Below, piece by piece: positions 12,533 through 25,867 of a stretch of 64,000 bases of DNA. The notes below the pieces were generated by a model. It was not told where the DNA came from. It was given only the letters and a program-made list of their open reading frames with translations, and searched no databases. How positions within the stretch are numbered: position 1 is the first letter of the stretch; each line of letters opens with the position of its first letter. The stretch spans positions 27,452,350 to 27,516,349 of the forward strand of contig CM057234.1 of the NCBI GenBank assembly GCA_029891385.1, read 5' to 3'. Position numbers and translations under genes: made by a program. The DNA comes from Erythroxylum novogranatense. Lineage: Eukaryota; Streptophyta; Magnoliopsida; Malpighiales; Erythroxylaceae.

Positions 12533-13319
12533 CTTGTACTTTTTCTACCAATCCTATCTCCAGCATAATCAGCATCACAGTAACCTATTAACCTGAAATC
12601 TTTACCTTTTTCATACATTAAACAAAGATCAGTAGAACCTGCCAGGTATCTCAATATTCTTTTGATAGCAATATAATGAGCTTCTCTAGGATCTTCTTGA
12701 AATCTTGCACACAAATAAAAACTAAATAATATATCAGGTCTGCCTGCAATTAGGTAAAGTAAAGAACCAATAATTCCTATGTAAAGGGTTTGATCAACCC
12801 TCTTACTAGCTTCATCCTTAGATAAGAGGATTGAAGGATGCATAGGAGTTTATATAGGTTTGACCTTCTCCATTTTATATTTGAATAATAGTTTTTTGAT
12901 ATATTTTTGTTGATGAATAAAAATCTTTTCTTCGGTTTGTTTAATTTATAAACCAAGAAAGAATTTCAATTCACCCATCATACTAATTTCAAATTCAGTT
13001 TTTTTAAGATTTTCAAAACTAAAACATAACTTCTTAGAAGTTGCACTAAAAATAATAGCATCTACATATATTTGTACAACTATAAAATCATTTTTAATAT
13101 GCTTCCTAAACAAAGTCTTATCTACTTGACCTATAATAAAGTCATTTATAATAAAAAATAAACTTAAATAATCAAACCAAGCGCGAGGTGCTTGTTTTAA
13201 TCTATACAAAGCTTTATGAAGTCTATAGACATAGTTTGGTTTATCAGTATCTTCAAAACTAGGGGGTTGTTTTACATAAACTTCTTTATCTATAAAATCA
13301 TTCAAAATGGCACTTTTCA
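12533..13319 (-). pseudogene. copia RNase H / RT C-terminal fragment
   Basis: The minus strand encodes copia reverse transcriptase and the start of RNase H, in two frames. From the RT side, VYVKQPPSFED, RLKQAPRAWF and the catalytic box region are visible, but the box reads YVDA instead of YVDD. Further on come LLSKDEASK, VDQTLY, SLLYL, RPDILFS and then GYCDADYAGDRIGRKSTS, where the gypsy LTR begins. Closely related segments lie in the plus-strand copia at 32750-33530. At 13319 it is broken by the 4.5-kb insertion and continues at 17807. It is non-functional: broken frames, a lost catalytic Asp and a missing C-terminus. Confidence 0.85.
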
Positions 13320-16300
13320 TGTTGGGACCCGATCCGGGAACCGGATCCCAACCGAAACAGAAGCAAAGACGAAACGAATACGGAAAACAAACGTACTGAA
13401 AAAAACGAAGTGAAACAGAGAATCGGGTAACAAAATACGGAAAACGAAATAACGAATCGAAATCAAAGGTGCAATTAACGAATCGAAAGCAAATTGAAAT
13501 AACGAAATTTAAAAGAACAGACGCATGCAAAGATAGCGAAGCAAAATGAATACGAATCAAACAAACGAAATCGAAAAGCGAATAAACAAAGTACGAATAC
13601 CAAAATACGGAAGCAAAATACAAATCGGATTAATCAAACCATATGGCGGAGACAAATCAAAGCAGAACATATCCGACATCCGAGAACAATAACCAAAGAA
13701 AAATGATCGCGTTGGAAACCTAGACTATCCAATATCCGGTATAATTTTTTTCCTTTTTTCTTTCTTTTTCTTATAACCATTTCTTATACCAATCACATCC
13801 ATATAATTTCCCATAGTAAATTCATTCATAAATCCAAAACTCAACAATCATCCATATCACGTCAATCATCATTTAATCAACTTTTATTCTTTCTTTTTCT
13901 AAAATTTCAGCAGCATAACGGCTGCCTTTGACCAAACACAAAACCTGTAAATGGTTCAAAATACACTTCTAAAAGCCCAATCAATCATACAATCATCAAA
14001 ATCAACCGGACCCTTCGTCCGGGATCTCAGCAGAAACAACCACAATCTTAGTTCTAAACACTTCAATCATTCTTATACATAACCATAACTCATCATCATA
14101 CACAAACTTTGAACCGCAACTCAACATATAAATCCATAAGTTACTTACATCAACACAATATACACAATTTCATACTCTCATACATCAAGTCATAATCCTC
14201 GTACATTCTGAAATACATGCTCGAAATACATCATAATAAACAATATTAATATCCAAATCTCCATTCACACAAAAATACAGATGATGCAAAATTGAACTTG
14301 ACGCTCTTTCATCCGATCTTCTGCTCGAATACCTGGAGATTGGGGATGAAAGGGGGGTGAGCTCGGAAGCTCGTGGATAACACATTTATAAATTGGCAAA
14401 TAAGCAGAAATCATTTTTCATAAGCGTTTTGCCAAACGGACTAATTTTTTTAAAACTTTGTAACTCTTCAAATAATTTCCTCAAACCTTTCAACTTTTAT
14501 TTTATAAACATGGATGCAATCACATAAAACCACAAATCACAAAACTCACAAATCAAACACATAAGGCATATCAGACGGATTGGTTCGATCCAAAAATAGA
14601 ACGTACTGCACATTCTCGCATAGCGGTCCCGTGCGCAAAGTGAATAGACGCGTATTACACTTTCCGCATTGCATGTCCATTATAGCATGAAGGAGTCCGA
14701 ATTGAGCTCTAAGCCACTAGCGGGCAGCCGGAAGAAGGCTATAAACAAGTAGAGATAGTGCATTGACTCACGAGGGACCTGACCAAACCTACATAACACA
14801 TAAGAGAAAACGGAAATTTGAATTGCCCGAAGGCCTTTTCAAAATCTTAATTTTCACACATTCACATAATGCATAAAATTCAATCAATTCATCATTCAAA
14901 TACTAATTTCAACAATCAAATCATTCAATCAATGTTTTGAACAATGTGCATAATTCAACAATGCATTTATAACAAATGAATTTAAACTTGTACTAATTTC
15001 TCAGAAATCATTCGGAAATCATATTTTCAAACATTAATCAACATTGTTTTCAAACATTTACAAAAACAATAATTTATCAAAAATCCAATTTTTGCTTTCT
15101 TTAAAATTTTCAAAATTGCTTTCTTTAATTTTTCAAAATTGCATGTATAGCTTACAAATCAAAATATAAATATGCTACCCACCTCGAATTAATGTCAGAA
15201 ACTTGTTCCAAGCTCCAAATCTCCAAATTTCTTCTTCTTTCCTCAACTTTAAAAAGTCCCTAAACCATAATCGTCCAAAATAAATATCATAAATATCATA
15301 ATTACATAAGTTAAGCTTGGAAAACTCAAATCCCTTATATTTCCAATCGATCTAACTCATAAATTTTCAAAAGTCTTAATTTCTAAAATTGGCCTAAACC
15401 AATCCATCCAAATTTAATATCATAAATTCCACAATTCTTCAAAATTAATATCATTTTTCACAAACCCATACTAATATTTATGATTCTACACCAATAATTC
15501 ACAAAATCCTCCAACACAAAATTAAGCCTAAACCTTAAATAAGTTTCCATCCAAAATTACACATAACCTCAGGCATATACATCACAATTAGCTTCATAAA
15601 TCACATACCCAAGTTATTTTCCATATTTCTAAACCAAAAATTTAAGAAAATTCAAAACTTAAACATTTTCTCTTACCTCTCTCTCTTTCAATTTTTGGAT
15701 TTATAGGGCCTTAGAGGGAGCTTCCACCTTCTTTCATCCTTCTTCCTTGAAATCTACTAAAAAACAAGCTTTAAATCTCCAAAAAATCAAAATCCCAAGC
15801 TTTCTCTTCTTCTCCATCGCCGAAATCACCTTTCTTCATTCTCTTCTTATTTTCTTCTCCTTTCCTCTAAAAATCGACTTCCACTCTTTTCATTCTCTTC
15901 TTTTAATTTCTAGACCCTTCCTTATACGGCATTCATCTCATTGATTAGGTGTCATGTCATTAAAATTGATTAAAGACCAAAATACCCTTTCATATATACC
16001 TAATTTCTGAATTTGCCCCTATATTTTACTTTATGTCATACTCACTTGCGGACATGTTTCGCACTATCAAATTGAAGGAATTTGTCAAAATTTCCTTCTA
16101 GAGAATTATTCCTCTCTGTCTTAATTTCATAATGCCTCAAGAATCATCCAATTCGGAGCACTACATCAAAAGTTATGCTCAAAACATTTCGGGTATGTTC
16201 ATGTTCTAACACATTTTCTAGCACGTTATTTCCATCTAGAAATTCGCATTCTTAATCCCAAAATTGACATTCTATGTCTTCATAACAATTGTAGCTCTAT

Positions 16301-17801
16301 TTATCTAGTTTAATTCAAAACAAGAATCACCTCATTTCGATTCCCAGATCGAAAGTTATGTTCAAAATACTTTTAGATATTCCTAACTCAAAAAATGCAC
16401 ACTAATCCGAACTTCCATTCATAAATTAAAAGTCTTAGGGGCAAAATTGAAATTTACTTTCTTCATATGACTTGTAGCCCCATATATTAATTTTATTTCA
16501 CCTTAAGAATCACTTCAATCTAATCTCCACAGATCCCGAATTTCACAAAATACTGAACCATGTTCATAAAATTAATCAACTCAATTTGATTAAATTAATC
16601 ACCATTAATTTAATCTCATAAAATCACAAATTTCTCATGAGGATGTAGGGAATTGTCTTAGGAATCCAACGCCGCAAGAATCAAGTCAATCGGATGTCGG
16701 ACGGAAAAGATATAAGAAAAAGATTGAACGAAGGTCAGATTGAAGGAGGAAAATCACAAAGAAATCAAAACGGCGTCGCATGAAGGGATCTAAAAACAGC
16801 GCCGTATGAAGTAAAAAGCGCGCGTACTGAAGAGGCGGAGGGCAAAATGACGTCGCGTGGAAAAACAGAAACGCCCACGCGTTGGGCGAGGGCCTCGCCC
16901 TCACGTGGGCTCGGCTCGCCCTCGCGAGGGAGCGCCTGAACCAAAATTTTTTAATTTTTTTAAAACCTAAATAATCCAAAATTATAAAAAATTGTAACTC
17001 TCAATCCCGAACTCCAAATTTAACAAACTTGATCTCTATAGAAAGCTTAAAGGAAGTTCTACAACTTCCATGTAGAACTCCATAATGAATTCCATCTCTA
17101 AAATAATAAATTTTCTAGTCAAAGATTTTGTCCAAATTAATATTTCCTAAACCATAACTCAATTTTGAAAATTCATATCTTTCAATTCCAAAGTCCAATC
17201 ATGTCATATTTTATATCGATGCGAAGATCAGAAAGTCACCTACAACTTTCATGAAGGACATAAAAATCAATTTGACCTCTAAGGAGGTTAATTTTCCAAT
17301 CAAAAGTTTTATCCTCTAATAATCATGCTAAAATCATAACATAAACTTGTAAAAGTCATAACTTATTATTCCTTAATCGAAAAATTCCATACTTGATATC
17401 AAAATAAAGATCAAATCAAATCCTTCAACTTTCATGAAGAACTTCAAGGCTCAATTAACCTCTAACTAGGTAAATTGTTCAGTCAAAGCTTTAGCCATAA
17501 CATAAGTCAACTGGTAACACACCTAAACTTTGACTGATCATAACTTTCACTTCCGATATCGAAAAATTGCAAACTTTATGGCTACAAAAAGCTCTTAACA
17601 TAAACTATAAGTTTCCTGAAGACCATTTTATCAAATTTTACCTAATTCAAAAGTAAACTCTCAATGATCAAAAAGTCAAACTTTCTAAATTCTTCAAATT
17701 TTCACACTTTTTCTTTTTAATTCTAGCTTTTCAACTTCATTTCAATCAATTCATCCACTTTTAAATATTTCTTGTTTTCACTCAAAAGTCGGGGTCCAAC
17801 A
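13320..17801 (-). mobile_element. 4.5-kb LTR-like element, copy 1 (solo LTR?)
   Basis: The termini are TGTTGGACCCC and GGGTCCCAACA on the minus strand, flanked by the duplication TTTCA (13315-13319 and 17802-17806). It is about 4.48 kb long with no primer site or gag-pol, so a solo LTR of a long-LTR gypsy family is the simplest reading; a non-autonomous element is possible. In sense order it has degenerate repeat modules, a GC-rich island (about 16868-16935), the CCGACATCCGAT motif (16656-16702), a purine-rich leader, a donor at 15676, the block CTTCTTCCGGCTGCCCGC (about 14712-14729), hairpins and an acceptor at 14333. Its last 300 bases are low-complexity CGAA-rich repeats on the plus strand. 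Confidence 0.8.
14333..15676 (-). other. candidate LTR intron, 4.5-kb copy 1
   Basis: Minus-strand donor AGAGAG|GTAAGAG and acceptor AATCTCCAG|GTATTC. The hairpin GAGCT-TCCG-AGCTC (14359-14372) lies just upstream of the acceptor. The matching sites in copy 2 are conserved. Inferred from sequence only. Confidence 0.4.
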
Positions 17802-20605
17802 TTTCACATACATTTGAAACAGTTTTATATCATGACAAATAACATATGCAAGTAAAATCCTAATATCTTCTAGTCTAGCTACAGGAGCATAGGTTTCATT
17901 ATAGTCTATTCCTTCTTATTGATTATAGCCTTTGAGCTACTAATCTAACTTTGTTAAGGTTTACTCTTCCTGATTTGTCTAGTTTATTTTTGAATACCCA
18001 CCTGATTCCTATGATAGACTTATTGGATGGTCTAAGAACTAAAGACCAAACTTTGTTCCTTGTAAATTGATTTAACTCCTCTTGCATGGATAAAATCCAA
18101 ACTTCATCTTGAAGAGCTTCATCAATTTTCTTAGGTTTTAATTCAGAAACAAAAGCTACATTTTCCTTTCTTCTAAATTTAGATCTAGTTCTCACTCCTT
18201 ATGATGTTTCTCCTATAATCAGGTTTTCTGGGTGAGAAGATTTGTACTTCCAGTCTTTTCTAAGACTAAAGTTTTCAAAAATATCTTCTACCTTATCAGG
18301 TGGATCATCTGGTGGTGATGTGTCTAGGTTATTGACTAAAGGAGCAGATAGAGTTTCATCATCAAAATCATTTATTCTATTTATATGAGAATTATCATCA
18401 AATTTAACATGTATGGATTCTTCAATAGATTTAAAAACAAGATTATAAACTCTATTAGCTTTAGAAGTAATCGAATATCCTAGAAAAATTCTTGAATTGA
18501 TCTTATAATCAAATTTATCCAACTTTTCTTTTGTATTCAATATATTGCATTTACAATCAAAAGGATGGAAGTAAGATATATTTGGCTTTCTTCCTTTTCA
18601 TAACTCATATGGAGTTTTATTTAAAATATGTGCAAAAATACTCTATTTTGAATATAACAAGTTGTATTTATAGCTTCTGCCCAGAAATAATTAGGAAGAT
18701 TCATTTCACATAGCATAGTCCTTGCCATTTCCTGAATCGTTCTATTCTTTCTTTCTACAACTCCATTATGTTGAGGAGTTCTAGGAGCTGATAAATTATG
18801 AAAAATTTCATTCTCTTCATAAAACATTCTGAATTTTTCATTTTCAAACTCTTCACTATGATCACTCCTAATTCCAATAATAAAAATTTCCTTTTCATTT
18901 TGTAACTTTTTGGATAAAACTTTAAAACACTTAAGAGATTCATCTTTATGTGATAAAAATAATATCTAACAAAATCTAGTGAAGTCATCATAAATTACGA
19001 GACCATACTTCTTTCCACCAAGATTTAGTGTTTTGGTTAGACCAATCAAATCTATATATAACAGCTCTAGAGTTCTAGACGAAGTTACAACATTTTTAGA
19101 GAAAAAATATTTTTAAACTTGTTTTCCTTTTTGACAACTCTCACAAAAGAAATCTTTGTTAAAACTTATCTTTGGTAATCCTCTTACCAAATCATGTATA
19201 ACCAACTTGGAAATATGTTTAAAACTAGCATGATCAAACTTTTTATGCCAAATCAGTTTTTCTTCACCTGTTGATATAAAACATGAAATATTTTGACTTT
19301 TCACATCATTTAAGTTAATTTTATAGAGATTATTTTATCTCCTGGTAAAAAAGAATATGGAATCGTTTTTGTTTTTAACTACATAAGAATTTTGATTAAA
19401 GGATATTTCAAAAATAGAATCATATAATTGACTTACACTAATTAGATTATGCTTTAAGCCTTCAACTAGCATAACATTATCAATAGACGAATAAGAATCT
19501 TTACCAATTTTGCTGATTCTAACTATTTTGCCCTGCTGGTTATCTCAAAAAGTTAATGACCCTCCTTACTTATTTTGGAGGTGTAAGAACATAGACCTTC
19601 TTCCCGTCATATGTTATGAGCATCCACTATCCAAGTACCATTAGTGCTGGTTTCTTTTTCCAAGAAAGGAGATCTGCAATATATATTATATCTTTCTTAG
19701 GTACCTATATTTTCTTAGGTCTTTTGGGGTTAGCCATACAATTATTTATCGAGTAATAAGAATATTGTTTCTTTTTCTTTCTGATAGGAACAAAACTCTT
19801 ATTATGATGAACATTAATATTATTAAAACCTAAACCACTCTTATCATTTGGATGTCTATTTTTTCCAATATCTCATTCATCCTTTTTGTACTTTTAGTAA
19901 ATGTTGATAAATCTGCTGATAGATTGTTAATCCTTTGTTTTAGCTGATTAATTTCCACAGATCTATCTACAATTACTTTCTTTTTCATATCGTCTACTTA
20001 TTTCTTAAGACAGACATTTTCTTTTTTTAAGAGTTCTGTGTTGTTTAAACTTTCAGCAAATTTCTTTTTAATATCGTATATTGTTTTAAATCTTCTAAGA
20101 ATTCTAAATAACCATCCTGAAGATCATTAAAGTTAGAAGTTACTTCATCATCACATTCCTTTTCAGCTACCAAGCATATATTTGTTTGTTCTGATGTTTC
20201 TGAGTCGGAGTCAGATTCAGATGAATCTAGATCTTCCCAAGTTGTCATCATGCTCTTTTTGTTTTCTTTACTTTTCTTCTATTTTTTAAGCAATGGACAT
20301 TCAAACTTGTAGTGTCCTGGTTTATTGCACTCATAGTAGACGATAGAACTTTTCTCATTCTTTGATTCGTTTTTACTATTCTTCTTAAAAGAAAAGTCTT
20401 TATTTCCCTTTGTTTTCTTTTTCCACATCGTCCTAATCTTTTTTGAAATGAAGGATAGTTCATCGTCATCTTCACTTGAATCTTGATCAGATTCACTAGC
20501 ATCATCATTCTTGTTTTCTTTAATCCTTAATGTTTTTGAAGATGTGTTTCTATTTTTCTGTATCTTCTGATTCTGTTGACCAACCTTTAATGCGATAGAT
20601 TTATC
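17802..20605 (-). pseudogene. copia pol / gag middle part
   Basis: Minus-strand copia coding remnant with many stops and frameshifts. In sense order from 20605: gag C-terminal part with a CCHC knuckle (C-NK-C... H...C, about 20290-20340) and an acidic Asp/Ser/Glu stretch near 20150-20240. The GAG-pre-integrase segment follows (IWHKKFDHASFKHISKL, about 19200-19260), then integrase core pieces ending in SAPRTPQHNGVVERKN (about 18740-18800), a LNTKEKLDKFDYK segment (18500-18540), and the N-terminal part of RT to 17807. In RT the first catalytic aspartate is replaced (FQMYVK where the plus copy has FQMDVK). Homologous parts of the plus-strand element lie at about 30000-32720. Broken at both ends by 4.5-kb insertions. 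Confidence 0.85.
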
Positions 20606-23600
20606 TGTTGGGACCCGATCTGGAAATCGGATCCCAACCGGAAAGCAGGAACGGATACGAAGACCGAGGCGATTTCAAATTGGATAAATTGAATTCGATA
20701 AAGACAAACAAAGCGAAAGCAGAAACAAAGCGGAAGCAAGGTAAAAACACAAAGCGAAACAACAAGCGGAACTGAAAGCAAATCGGATATCAAAGCAAAA
20801 ATATATCGAATCGGATATACGAAAGCTGAGCAAACACTTAACAAAGCGGATCCGAATCGAACAAATCGAAATAAAGGAGACATGAACAAAATCAAAGTAC
20901 CAAACAGATGCGAAGCAAAAGGCGGAACCGACATCCGAACACATACGCTGAATCGCGTTGGAAACCTAGACTAATCCGATGCTAAAATCCGGTATAATTT
21001 TTTTTTCTTTCTTTCTTTTTCTTATAACCATTTTTACTCAAACTCAATCAAAACATACAATTTCCTTTTTCTTGGAAATTCTTTGTCATGCCAAATTTTT
21101 TACACACTTTAATCATCTTTCATACAAATCACAAATCTCATCCGAAACCATATTCTTATACATTGGTATTAATCCCAAAATTCATATTTATACTAATTTT
21201 TTTTCAAAAATTCGGCAGCATAACGGCTGCCTTTAGCCTAACCCAAAACATGCAAATGGTTCAAAATACACTTCTAAATGCCCAATCAATCATACAATCA
21301 TCAAAATCAACCGGACCCTCCGTCCGGGATTTCAGCAGAAACAAATGCAATCCTAGTTCTAAACACTTCAATCATTCTCATACATCACCATAACCCATCA
21401 TCATACACAAACTTTGAACCTCAGCTCAACATATAAATCCATAATTTACTTGCATCACTCAATTTTATAATCATTCATAAATCTAGCCAAGTCTTGATAC
21501 AATTTCATTATTTCATACATATCATCAATTTAATGCTTACAAACCAATTTACTCAAATCTAGCTTATACACATTTCAAAAACATATAAATATCAAAACTG
21601 ACATCATGATCATCTTTCATCCGATCTCCTGCTCGAATACCTGGAGATTGGGGATGAAAGGGGGTGAGCTCGGAAGCTCGTGGATAACACATTTATAAAT
21701 TGACAAATAAGCAGAAATCATTTTTCATAAGCGTTTTGCCAAAAGGACAAAATTTTCAAACTTTGTAACTTTTCAAATAGTTTCCTCATACCTTTCAATT
21801 TTTCAAACTTTTCATAATAAATTTATATAATTTCAGGGTTGAAAACTCTTTTTCTCATTTATCAAAATTCTCAAAATTTTCATAAACATGAATGCAATCA
21901 CATCAAATCACAAAATACATAAAATCATAAATCAAACACATAAGACACATCAGACGGTTTGGGTCGGTCCTAACGGAACGTACTACACATTCCCGCACAG
22001 CGGTTCTGTGCAGCCGTGAGTGGAGGGGAGTCCGTAATCGGTATTCCTAAGCCACTTGCGGGCAGCCAGGAGAAGGCTATAAACAAATAGAGATAGTGCA
22101 CTGACTCACAAGGGACCTAACCAAACCCACATAACACATAAGCGAAAAGAAAATGCAAATTGCTCGAAGGCACTTTTCAAAAATATTGATTTTTCATATT
22201 TTCATATCTCAACCACATATCCAAGCATGAAATCATATAGCAATCCACATTCATCAATTTGATCACGTATCAATCTAAATCATAAATGCAATGTATTTCT
22301 TTAAAACATAACTCAAACATAAACATATTCAAAATGCCCACTTTTCAAATTTATGTAATAATTCAAAAACCATAAATTTCTTCAATCTTGTAATTTCTTA
22401 AAATCATTTATAAAATAAGGAATTTAATCCTTTGAAATCATAATCTTTCAAACATTTACATAACAATAATTTTTCAAAGCTTTTCTTCTTGATTTTTCAA
22501 ATCACATGCTTATGCTTAAAATTCAATAAATAAATGTACTACCCACCTCAAAATGATGCTAGGAACTTGTCCCAATCATCAATTTGACCAACGCTTCCCT
22601 TGTTCTTCCAATTTAAAATTACCTAAGCCATCATCATCCAAATTCAATGTCATAATTAGCATAATTACTTAAATTGGGCTTGGAGAACTCAAATCCCTCA
22701 TATTGCCAAGCTATCTAAATCCACAATTTCGAGAATTCCCAAATTTTAAAATTGACCTAAATCAATTCACTCAAATTCAATACCATAAAAATCATAATTA
22801 CTCAAATTGAGCTTAGGAAACATCAATTCCTCACATATTCAAGTTATCTAAATCTTCAATTTTCAAAAACCCCAATTTTCAAAATTGGCCTAAACCAATT
22901 TACACAAATTCAATATCATAAATCACAAATTCCTCAAAATTTATATCATAATTCACCCATCCATCATATTTTCCATGATTCTACGCTAATAATTTCCAAA
23001 AACCCCAAATTATGAAATTTGGGCATAATCCCTAATTAATCAATCATCCAAAATTAAACTTCTTCTTAGCATAATCACTTAAATTAGACATAGGAAACTC
23101 AATCCCATAGCATCCTTAACCTATTTAAACCAAGAACTTATCAAAAGATTCAAAATCACAAAACTTCTCTCTTACCTTTTTCCTCTCCATTTTCAGACTT
23201 ATGCAAAGCCCATGGGAAGCTTTTCTCCGTTTCTATCTTCTCCCTTTAGAAACAACTTAAAATCACCTTGAAAACTCCCAAAATCAAAAATCCCAAGCTT
23301 TTTCCCTCTTTCTTCTTCTCTCTTCTCTCATCCGTAAGCTTCTTCTTTCTCTTCTCTTCTTCTTTTCTTTCCTTTCTTCTAGAATTATCGTGATTTCTCT
23401 ATGCCAAACGACAATCATCTGATTTTTAAAGTGCCAAGTCATTTAAAATGAGGGGTAATTGACCAAATTACCCTTACTCTTTAGCTTAATTCCAAAATTG
23501 CCCCTACACTTTCCTTTAAGTTATTCTCACTTGCGGGTTTGATTCGCACTATCAAGTTGAAGAAATTTTTCAAAACTTCCTTCTAGAGAAATGTTCCTCT

Positions 23601-25207
23601 ATGTCTTAATTTCATAATGTCACAAGAATCATCCAATTCGGAGCACTACATCAAAAGTTATGCTCAAAACATTTCGGGTATATTCATAGTCTAATACATT
23701 TTCCATGTACAATTATTTCCATCCAAAAATTAACCTTCTTAAACACAGAATTGAAACTCGATGTCTTCATAAAAATTGTAGCCTTATCTCTCTAGTTTAA
23801 TTCAAAACAAGAAGCACCTCATTTCGATTCCCAGATCAAAAGTTATGTTCAAAATACTCTCAGGTGTTCCCAACCCAAAAACTGCACACTAATCCGAACT
23901 TCCATTCAGAAATTGGAAGTCTTAGGGGCAAAATTGACATTTCATTTCTTCGTATGATTTGTATCTCCCTGTCTTAATTTTATTTTGCCTCAAGAATCAC
24001 TTCAATCGGATCACCACAGATCCTGAATTTCTCAAAATACTGAACTATGTTCAGAAAATTTCTCGACTCACTTTGATTAAAATAATCACCATTAATTTAA
24101 TCTCATAAAATTACAAATTTCCATGAAGATGTAGGGAATTGTCTTAGGAATCCAACGCTTCAAGAATCAACTCAATCAGATGTTGGACAGAAAAGATATA
24201 AGCAAAATAGTGAACAAAGGTCGAATTGGAGGGAAAAACAAGCAAGAAAATCAAAACGGCGTCGCATGGAGGAGATCCAAAATGGCACCGTGCGGAGTCG
24301 AAATGCGTTCGTACTGAAGGGGCGAAGGGCAAAACGATGTCGCGTGAAGAAACAGAAACGACGTCGCATCAGCGAAAATGCTAGCGCGTTGGGCGAGCCC
24401 GCGCTCGCCCTTGCTAGCGCCGAGCCCTCGCAGGGCGAGTCGCTCGCCCTCGCGAAGGCTCGGCTCGCCCTCGCGAGGGAGCGCTTGAACCAAATTTATT
24501 ATTATTATTTATTTATTTTTTATTTATCTATTTTTATTTTTCATATGAAAATCTGAAACTTCCAAAATTCATAACTCTTAATCCCGAACTGCAATTTTAA
24601 CAAACTTAGTCTCTATAGAAAGCTTGAGGGAAGCTCTACATCTTCCACGAAGGACATAAAAATCAATTTGACCTCTAAGGAAGTCCATTTTTCAATCAAA
24701 ACTTCTGACCTCTAATAATCATGCTAAAATCATAATAGAGACTTGTAAAAAAAATCATAACTTATTATTCCTTAATCGAAAAATTCAATAATTTATATCA
24801 AAATAAAGATCAAATCAAGATCTTCAACTTTCATAAAGAACTTAAAGGCTAAAATAACCTCTAACTAAGTAAATTTCTCAGTCAAAGTTTCAGTCATAAT
24901 TAAAGTCAAAAGTCAACCCTATCACTTATAAACTTTGATTGATCATAACTTCCACTCCCGGTATCGAAAAATTGCAAACTTTATGGCTACAGAAAGCTCT
25001 TAACATAATATACAAGTTTCATATAGGTCATTTTCTCAAATTTTACCTCAATCAAAAGTCAACCCTCAAAGGCCAAAAAGTCAAACTTTTCACAAAATTT
25101 CATTTTCTCACACTTTCTCTCTTTATTTCTTGATTTTTAACTTAATTTCAATCGACTCATCCACATTCAAATATTTCTTGTTGTCACTCAAAAATTGGGG
25201 TCCAACA
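20606..25207 (-). mobile_element. 4.6-kb LTR-like element, copy 2 (solo LTR?)
   Basis: Same family as 13320-17801, inserted in copia gag. Minus-strand ends are TGTTGGACCCC and GGGTCCCAACA. The flanks share GATA (minus strand), a 4-bp duplication, or 5 bp if one terminal A is counted twice. The uninterrupted gag sequence of the plus copia element (AGAAGGGACAAGTCA, near 29935) confirms the empty-site order. Internal order matches copy 1: modules, GC-rich island (about 24375-24484), CCGACATCTGAT-like motif, donor at 23175, CTTCTCCTGGCTGCCCGC, hairpins, acceptor at 21641. The last 330 bases carry AAAGCGGA-like low-complexity repeats, unlike the unit in copy 1. Confidence 0.8.
21641..23175 (-). 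other. candidate LTR intron, 4.6-kb copy 2
   Basis: Minus-strand donor AAAAAG|GTAAGAG and acceptor AATCTCCAG|GTATTC. A GAGCT-TCCG-AGCTC hairpin (21666-21679) and a long interrupted stem (CTTTCATCC pairing with GGATGAAAG, ATCTCC with GGAGAT; 21614-21660) surround the acceptor. Inferred. Confidence 0.4.
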
Positions 25208-25811
25208 TATCTCTTCTAGGTTTATCTTCTGCATCAAGCTCTACTTCATGTATTTTTAGTGAACCAAACAATTCAACTAGCTTTAGCTTACTTAAATCTT
25301 GGGCCTCTTATATTGCCGTTACTTTTGGTCTCCATATTTTTGGAAGACTTCTGAGAATCTTTCTAACATGATCTTGATTATTGTAGATTCTCCCAAGAGC
25401 TTTAAGTCCATTAATAATTGTTTGGAATCGTCCAAACATCTAATCAATAGTCTCATCATCTTTCATCTTGAACAGCTTATACTGATGAACAAGAATACTA
25501 ATCTTGGACTCTTTCACCTGATTTATTCCTTCATTTGCAATGAATAATGTGTCCCGCATTTCCTTTGCAGATTCGCATCCATGAACCTTATCATATTCAC
25601 TTCTGCTTAGGGCATAATTTAAAAAGAACTTGGCCTTTGAGTTTAACTAAAATCGAGCTTTCTGGTCGGCTGACCATTTATCACGAGAGATGATATTGCC
25701 TTCGTCGTCTGTTGGTGTATATGGAACATTCTCAATGATAATTTTCACCATTGAATGCATAAGTCTTGTGACCGGGCACCTTCAGCTATAAAAATATATG
25801 ATTCAGCCATG
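25208..25811 (-). pseudogene. copia gag N-terminal part
   Basis: Minus-strand gag start, taken at ATG 25811 because MAESYIFIAEGA matches the start of the plus copia gag (MAESHTYIAEGA at 29297). Visible further on are segments corresponding to the VKESKISILVHQYKLFKMKDDE region. Typical copia gag here has an N-terminal DUF4219-like part followed by a UBN2-like region. Frames are broken, and the coding sequence is interrupted at 25208 by the 4.6-kb insertion and resumes at 20605. Confidence 0.75.
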
Positions 25812-25853
25812 GATCTTTATCCTCACTTTATAATAGTGTTTTTTGGAAACCTT

Positions 25854-25866
25854 GCTTTAATACCAA
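25854..25866 (-). promoter_or_regulatory. degenerate primer-binding site
   Basis: Minus strand TTGGTATTAAAGC, one base after the LTR end. It differs by a few bases from TTGGTATCAGAGC at 29241, the complement of initiator-methionine tRNA used by many plant LTR elements. Confidence 0.6.
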
Positions 25867-25867
25867 C

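Noticed and set aside
20587..20944. Cys/Phe-rich minus-strand ORFs of 89-115 codons
   Set aside because: They arise from AAAGCGGA-type low-complexity repeats at the end of the 4.6-kb element.
24251..24556. ORFs of 80-96 codons over the GC-rich island, both strands
   Set aside because: High GC lowers stop frequency; no homology between copies at protein level and the region is inside an LTR-like element.
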